From Adiantum capillus-veneris (Eukaryota > Streptophyta > Polypodiopsida > Polypodiales > Pteridaceae), in contig CM043966.1 of assembly GCA_014529385.2 (NCBI GenBank), forward strand, positions 99,042,087-99,106,086: a stretch of DNA of 64,000 bases. Reading direction: 5' to 3'. Positions 58,176 through 64,000 of the stretch are shown here, in pieces. The position numbers and the translations under genes are program-made. The notes below the pieces were generated by a model. That model made no database searches and had not been told where the DNA came from. It saw nothing but the letters and a program-made list of their open reading frames with translations. How positions within the stretch are numbered: position 1 is the stretch's first letter; every line of letters begins with the position of its first letter.

Positions 58176-58471
58176 TGTTAACCCTCACGGCTCACGGACA
58201 CCCCATCACCTACGACGGACGTGTATTATGTATTTGGTAGAGTCAGGTACCGGGCTTGTCGGACCAATAGGAAAAGGGTAAGAGTGATCGCCGATGAGAG
58301 GCGCACTCTAACACGAACATGCTAGGGTTAGTTGGCTAAGCATGGGCGCCCAAGTGTGAATGGGGTGAGCTCATATAAAAGCCAACTAAACCTAATTTTT
58401 ACTCATTCTCTCATTTGTGCAATAGAAGAGTGCTCTTGCTCCATCTCCATCTTCTTCTTCTTCACCTCCTT

Positions 58472-58514
<43 letters not shown>

Positions 58515-58765
58515 GGAGAGTGTGTGTGCGATCGAGCATTACGAAGGCACGACGGCGGCGAGGCGGTTGAGCGCGGCACGACTGCAGCTTCTTCTTCATC
58601 GCGGCGAGGAATCCACCACGAAGGCGAGCGTAGAGCGGTGAGTGACACACCCTTTGCTCTCTTGAGCTTGCTAGTTTAGGCTTGTTGTGCGCTTGGAGCC
58701 GTTTGTGGCTCGCACACGGTGTATTGGCAAGTCCCTTGCTTCGACAGTGCGGCAAGGAGCGCACA
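58176..58765 (+). repeat. 3' LTR of TR-GAG element
   Basis: 590 bp, nearly identical to 49807-50388; extra bases are in the (TG)n(AG)n block and at TCATATAAAA versus TTATAAAA. Followed by TSD ATGAT (58766-58770). Confidence 0.96.
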
Positions 58766-58770
58766 ATGAT

Positions 58771-60149
58771 AAAAAGTAAGAGAAGGATGAGAATATACGC
58801 AATTGGATGGAAACCACAAGATGGAAAGGGAATTTTCCACCTATCTCCTCAAGTGAATTAAGCGGTTGTAGAACTCTATCGGTATAGTTTTTGTGACCAT
58901 GGAAAAGTTGAATTTTCCATGATCAAACTCCTCCTTTTGCAAAGCTTGATCTTGATTATTTGCGGATTTTTTTTTTTTTTGTGAAAGCATGAAGAGGTTA
59001 TGGTAATATGAGTTTGATTCTAGAGAGAGAAATTGAGCTATATGTGTGTAGAGACGATAATAATTTTTGAGCTATGGAGTAAGGGAGAGATGGAAATGGT
59101 GAAGAAGATGAAAGAAGGCATGAAAGGTGTAGGCTTTTTTTATGGAAGAGGATAATGTGTATGTGAGTATGTGTGGAAGTGTGGAAAAGGTAGAAAAGAA
59201 CCTAGCTGTAATTGAGTGTGAGAGATAGGCAAATTGAGGTCCACAAAAAATCCAAAAACAATATGCAAATGAGGTACAAAAAGTTGACCATATTTTTGGA
59301 TTCACGTGTCATCGTTTTTATGTTGAGAACTTCTTTAGAATCAAATGGGAACTAATTTTAAAAAAACTAGCAAAAGCATGTTTTTTCTACCCAAAAAGTT
59401 ATTGATTAGGTCTCTTCTTTGTTTTGATTCCCTTTAGCCTTCAAGAGAGTGACCTCTCATGCCTAGGAGAGTGTCAGAGGACTACTAAGATATTAGTATC
59501 TCCATGTGGAAAATGATTTTCCACAAATATATGATATGCATGTGATGAAAAGAAAAAAAATAGTGTATAAATAAATCAAGATACCCAGAGTATAATAAAA
59601 ATAAAAAATAAAAAGACACAAGTGACATGATAGAGTCAAATGAGAGGACCCTCCCTTGATATTATTTGTGGGGATTAAGAAAAAGTATGTGAAGTGTGAA
59701 GAGATTTGAGTGATAATAAATGACGTCACGGATAGAAGTCATTCTATAAAAAAGTAAAATGTGAATATTTCTCACGTGGAGAAATTTATTTATTACATTG
59801 GATTATATACAAGAAGTATGATGAAGAGTAAGGATGCATGGCATACATTTTCGGTTTGATAAAATGCACACTTAATTACAAGTATTTACATAATTAAATT
59901 AAAAATTTTATAAAAATAAATGAAATGCGTGAAAAAAATTGTACATAGGTCCTTGGATAAAAATATATTATATACACAAATAGGCCATAATATAGATCCA
60001 CTTCTTTATTTGGCTCTCCTAGATAATAATAAGCTAGAAAAAGATTTTAAATAATACGAGAAAAAAATCCCTAACACACACGCTCCTATGTACAATGTAA
60101 GAGCGAGCTCAGCCATTGTGCTAAGGTGTTTTTGTTGGGTGAAGTGGAT
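58771..60149. other. AT-rich non-coding flank
   Basis: No gene is recognised. It should be the continuation of the sequence interrupted at 49801. Contains a T-run (58969-58981) and long A/T runs. Confidence 0.5.
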
Positions 60150-60420
60150 CACTATAGCAGTTATGGAGAGGGAAAAAAAACTATCACTATAAAGCTGATT
60201 CACATGTAGAATTTCAAGTACTCGTCGTACATGTTTTTTATGTTCTTCTCTTTTGCTCAAGTAAACCAAAATAGCATCAAAGAAGACAAGAACAAGATCA
60301 TTGAGATGTTTTCTAAACACATCGTTCATAAGATGAATAAAATTTGTAGGAGCATTTGTAAGTCCAAAAGGCATGATTATGTCTTCCTCCTTGATTCGGA
60401 TTTGATAATATCTTGACTAT
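60150..60420 (-). pseudogene. Gypsy reverse transcriptase fragment, catalytic site lost
   Basis: Minus strand: RIKEEDI directly joined to MPFGLTNAPTNF, so about 20 residues between these RT motifs are deleted, then VFRKHLNDLVLVFFDAILVYL and EEHKKHVRRVLEIL. The catalytic loop reads FFDAIL where Y/F-x-D-D is needed, so the second Asp is lost. Reading decays at both ends. Confidence 0.82.
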
Positions 60421-63182
60421 CATCAATATAGATAAATAATTGGCAAAAAGCTCTTAATGATAAGTGAGGTAGCTACGGTCAACACTCTTCCAACAAGTTT
60501 TGGTTCCTGGCATTTCAAAGACTTTAGTTCTAGTCTCTAGGTAAAAGAGTTTCCTCGCATCCCTCAATAACCACATTGCCATATTGTTGAATACTATGGC
60601 CAAAACCTTGTTCCCCTTGCTAAGCATTCAGATGTCACCTTAGGAGTCATTTGTTACTACAAAACAAACATTCAAAGAAATTCTTAATACAGTCATAGGA
60701 CACTTTAATCACTTCATCATAACTCAAGACCACATAATTCCGTACAAGAAGACAAGTCAAAAAGATATCACCAATCAATGTCACCCGTAGATGCATCGTG
60801 ACTACAAAATTATTTCTCAAACAGCATGCATGAATGGGTGCATGATGCATAAGTAACCCAGCTAGTATTAGGCTTCAGGATATCCCCATGACCTTAGTCT
60901 TTTTGGATGTTATCATCTCACGAGCAAAGAATGAGCAACTAAAAGTGAGCCAAGAGAAAAGTCAAGTCCAATCCCAAATTTTTGGTAACTATGCATTGGA
61001 TGGCTATAATAAATATGAGCCAGGGAATTGGAAGGATATTCGACCTTTTCATTTGATTTCCACATGGAGATCTTTGATAATTTGCAGGCCATAAAACTTT
61101 TTTCACTTAAATTTGTGATTTTTTATTGAATTCTTACACTGCTTTCTCATGCCATTAAGTCTTGGGGCCTTCACTCTACGTAAAACTACTATATCACATG
61201 TATTCAAGGAGTAACAATTCCTTATTTATGATATTTTTAAGATTATAACACGTCCTCTTTTTATTCTTTTTTTTTTTGAAGTTCCTTAAATGATACCCCA
61301 ACATTTGAAATGTCACATTTCGTTGTTGAACATATATTATAAGATAAATGTATTATAGCTGACCCTATTATAGGTGACACCTTAGCACATTAAGCAACTC
61401 TTTTCTTGCAAACATCTTTGGTATATTAGAATAGTGACCCAACCATGGTCCCTTATAAACAACCACAGTCGTAGCAAGTGCCTCCAAGTAGCTTCAATTG
61501 AGAGCTAGAGGTAGATTATGGCAGGGTTGAGACTTGGATTAAGGTTTGATGGATTCTCTTTAGAAACTAGTGATAGCCGTTTTTTCGGCTCTTTGTAATT
61601 GCCACAGTGAGTTACCTCACCCTACCAAAATCACCCAAACACTGTGGCTATCCCTACCATTTCACTGTACATAGGCGTGCATGAGTCACGGGACTTTTCC
61701 CATATCTTCTTAAAAACCCTCAGCTAGCTAGTCACTGGGCTAGGTGAGCCAAAAAAAAATAAAAATAATAAAAAAATAAAAGTATATTATGGCCTCTTCG
61801 TGTGTAAATATTTCATTGTATATATGGCCTAAATATAGGGATTTTTTATAATTATTTTGGTATTTTATTTAAATATTTCTACTTAGGTGTGTGTTTTATT
61901 AAACCTATGTACACCTTCTTTCATCCTCTTACACCATAATTATATATATTTTTTTTGCCAATATGTACATACTCTAACCTCATATTTTTCCTTTATACAA
62001 ATCACTCCTACATTTTCACCCTCACCCTCGTGAAAACAAAAAATTGATCCAATATCTTTCCATATCCATAACTCCTCCATATTTTTATTATTATTTTTAC
62101 TCATTATTCTAACACCATGTGCTCATTGAGCTAAAGTCCATGAATAGTCCATACACTAGTCCCACCATGTATATATTTCTTATTTCACCAATAATCCTCC
62201 TCCATGCATGGGTCAAGGGCAACTTGAATGCTTTGTATTATAATATGACAAAGGAGGGGCTCACTCTTGGATGCATTGTACAAATTCAACAAAGGAGGGG
62301 ACCACTAAAAGACTTTTGCAGGCCTAAAAAACAGGCTTTTTGGTGAGAATTTTGGCACCTATCTTCACTCCGAATTTGGAGCAGTGGTCAAAAGAGAAAA
62401 TGTAGCCCACGCTCTGAATAATCACCCCAAATTGTTTCATGATTTTTGGAGCTACCAACTGTGAGCTATGATTTTTTTAGTGGACCCCAGTTTTCCCATG
62501 CTATGCAGCCACACTCTCTCTTCCACTTTATCATTTTCCTCTTTCACACACACTTCTCCACTCATCATCCCCATCTCTCTCACCACTCCTCTCTGCACAC
62601 TACTCACCTTCTCCTCAACCTTGAAGAATAAGAGAAACCATGGTGAACTCATACCTCCCACACACAATTCCATTCCAAAATTGACCACCTAGTTTCATTT
62701 TTCCTCCTCCAAATTACCCATATCTATCAAAAAACCACAAAATTCAGCCTCTTCTCTTAAAAGACAGCATCATGGTGGTTGATTACTCAGCTTCAATTAC
62801 CTTGTCTCTCAAGGAAGGTCAAGAGTGGAGAAAAAATGTACCGTCAAAGCTAGTGGACCGTCAACAAGCGTCAAAATTGGCCCTACTCAAGACACTTGGA
62901 GCATCAACCTTGTAAGAAATCCACCTTTTCTTACCTCTTAAGAGTTTTTCTTCCTTATTTGTATCCTACATGGATACTCCCATTGTAAATATTCAATTCC
63001 ATTTGTAAATTAATACTAACTCTACTAACACTAACCCACTATGGAAAGTCCTATCACCTCCATTTCTCTCCTCTCTCTTTCCCCACCAACTTCTTGATAA
63101 TTCCAAGCAAAAGAAATTAGATAAATTGCTGAAAATCTAACCCAACCATGGTTAGAGGAGTAACCCTAGCCTTCAAAATTGC
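60421..63182. other. AT-rich non-coding stretch
   Basis: Upstream (minus strand) sequence of the RT fragment may continue to about 60500 in decayed form (LFANYLSIL). Otherwise no ORF beyond chance, no RNA gene and no clear repeat. The stretch 62450-62700 is open on both strands but shows no known pattern. Confidence 0.45.
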
Positions 63183-63190
63183 TATAAAAG
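63183..63190 (+). promoter_or_regulatory. TATA box, probable LTR promoter
   Basis: TATAAAAG in an LTR-like setting: followed by GGGGGAAGCCATAAGCAAGAGC, a purine-rich stretch with GAGAGAGAG at 63361, and a CT microsatellite at 63849, as in the leaders of the other LTRs here. No coding region follows within the window. Confidence 0.4.
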
Positions 63191-63845
63191 GAGGGTGTAG
63201 CTAGCATAAAAGGGGGAAGCCATAAGCAAGAGCACTATGCTATAGCTTGAGAAGCCAAGCTCAACCTCTCTAGAAGGAGCTCTTGAGTGGAAGCTCATTG
63301 TCTTATGCATGTGCATGTGTTGTAATAGGGGATTAGCAAGGGAAATCTATGCCATTGTAAGAGAGAGAGTGATCATTCAATTGAGAGTAGGAAATCTATC
63401 ATTTCTCCTACTAGTGTAAGCCCAACATTCGCTGAATCAAGGAGGGTGGATTTGGACTAATCTTGGATATTTTGTCTCCTTTCCAACGTGAAGTAATGGA
63501 CAACAATGATGCGTAAGTGTCTTGGTTTTTTTTAAGTTCTTGATAGCTTGTCTCTGGTGTTGTCATCAATCTAGCCATAAATCCCACATACTGTAAGAGG
63601 GCGACAGGGTGGAGAGGACTCCCCTGGCCTTAAGACAGTGATTGGGGTGGCTTTTCTAGTGATGTGTTGTGGTGAAATTTACGCAAGCTATGTTGAACAA
63701 GTACTAATCTCACTTTGATTTGTCATGACAGATTTGTAAGAAGGTATTAATGCAACAAGCACCCCCTCCCCCTTTCTCTCTCTTTCTTAAATATATAGTT
63801 GTGTTTGCTTGATCATTGCCGATACGTTTCAAAGCAGCCCGAGCA

Positions 63846-63848
<3 letters not shown>

Positions 63849-63922
<74 letters not shown>
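63849..63922. repeat. (TC)n microsatellite
   Basis: About 73 bp of TC. Confidence 0.97.
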
Positions 63923-63925
<3 letters not shown>

Positions 63926-64000
63926 TTTTAGTGTGTGAGAGTATTCCATTGGTGTTAGGGTTAGTGTAAATTCCTTGCTTGTTTGTGGGTTGCTCTAACG

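Larger units (their letters stand above)
49807..58765 (+). mobile_element. Complete 8.96-kb TR-GAG-type LTR retrotransposon (gag and protease only)
   Basis: LTRs of 582 and 590 bp, a 5-bp TSD (ATGAT), a PBS and a PPT define a complete element. The only long ORF (51400-55842) is gag with a retropepsin; no RT, RNase H or integrase motif is present in the remaining 3.3 kb, so it is non-autonomous and matches what has been called TR-GAG elements. LTRs differ only in a (TG)n/(GA)n length, a TATA-proximal 2-bp change and about two substitutions, so it inserted very recently. PBS type and the D-G-G protease motif point to the Tat/Athila side of Ty3/Gypsy. The decayed relative at 26186-29945 shows the family has been present for long. 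Confidence 0.95.

Noticed and set aside
62446-62692. Overlapping ORFs on both strands rich in Ser, Thr, Phe and His
   Set aside because: A CT-rich stretch keeps several frames open at once; no start context, domain or repeat support.

Overview
The window is transposable-element-rich DNA from a land plant; I see no convincing host gene, tRNA or rRNA. Evidence for a plant: Ty1/Copia and Ty3/Gypsy polyproteins with plant-style motifs, a primer-binding site of the plant Tat/Athila type (TGGCGCCGCTGCCGGGGA), abundant (CT)n/(GA)n microsatellites, and nonsense mutations that are nearly all C-to-T in CAG, CAA or CGA codons, as expected from decay of methylated elements. The species cannot be fixed from the sequence alone.

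Layout, left to right. 1-3683: a Copia element cut by the window edge (+). 3684-8239: a Gypsy-like gag zinc-knuckle remnant, an unrecognised ORF with one membrane segment, a polypurine tract (PPT) and a very long CT-rich LTR (A). 8240-10972: non-coding, with G-rich runs and a phased palindrome array. 10973-14570: a decayed LTR element (family P, + copy) whose only protein is a gag-position coiled-coil protein. 14571-17068: integrase remnant and AT-rich filler. 17069-21370: a complete non-autonomous element with 143-144 bp LTRs, target-site duplication (TSD), primer-binding site (PBS) and PPT. 21371-25440: integrase and protease/RT remnants of Gypsy elements, with microsatellites. 26186-29945 (-): a decayed relative of the TR-GAG element with an LTR carrying hairpin repeats. 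29926-34240 (-): second family P copy, better preserved, with its own palindrome array. 35857-40467 (-): a Gypsy pol with an internal RT deletion and an extra protease-like domain beyond the integrase. 40468-45111 (-): a nearly complete Copia copy. 45245-47761 (-): LTR B, sister of LTR A. 47894-48706 (-): a Gypsy gag. 49807-58765 (+): a complete, very recent 8.96 kb LTR retrotransposon that encodes gag and protease but no RT or integrase. 58771-64000: AT-rich sequence with one dead RT fragment and an LTR-like promoter near the right end.

The autonomous elements (Copia, Gypsy) would supply RT and integrase. The TR-GAG element, the short-LTR element and family P lack these and must have been mobilised in trans. 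The least familiar item is family P: two copies on opposite strands share a three-part ORF, and each has three palindromes about 285 bp apart upstream of the ORF. The palindrome sequence differs between copies while spacing and position are kept.
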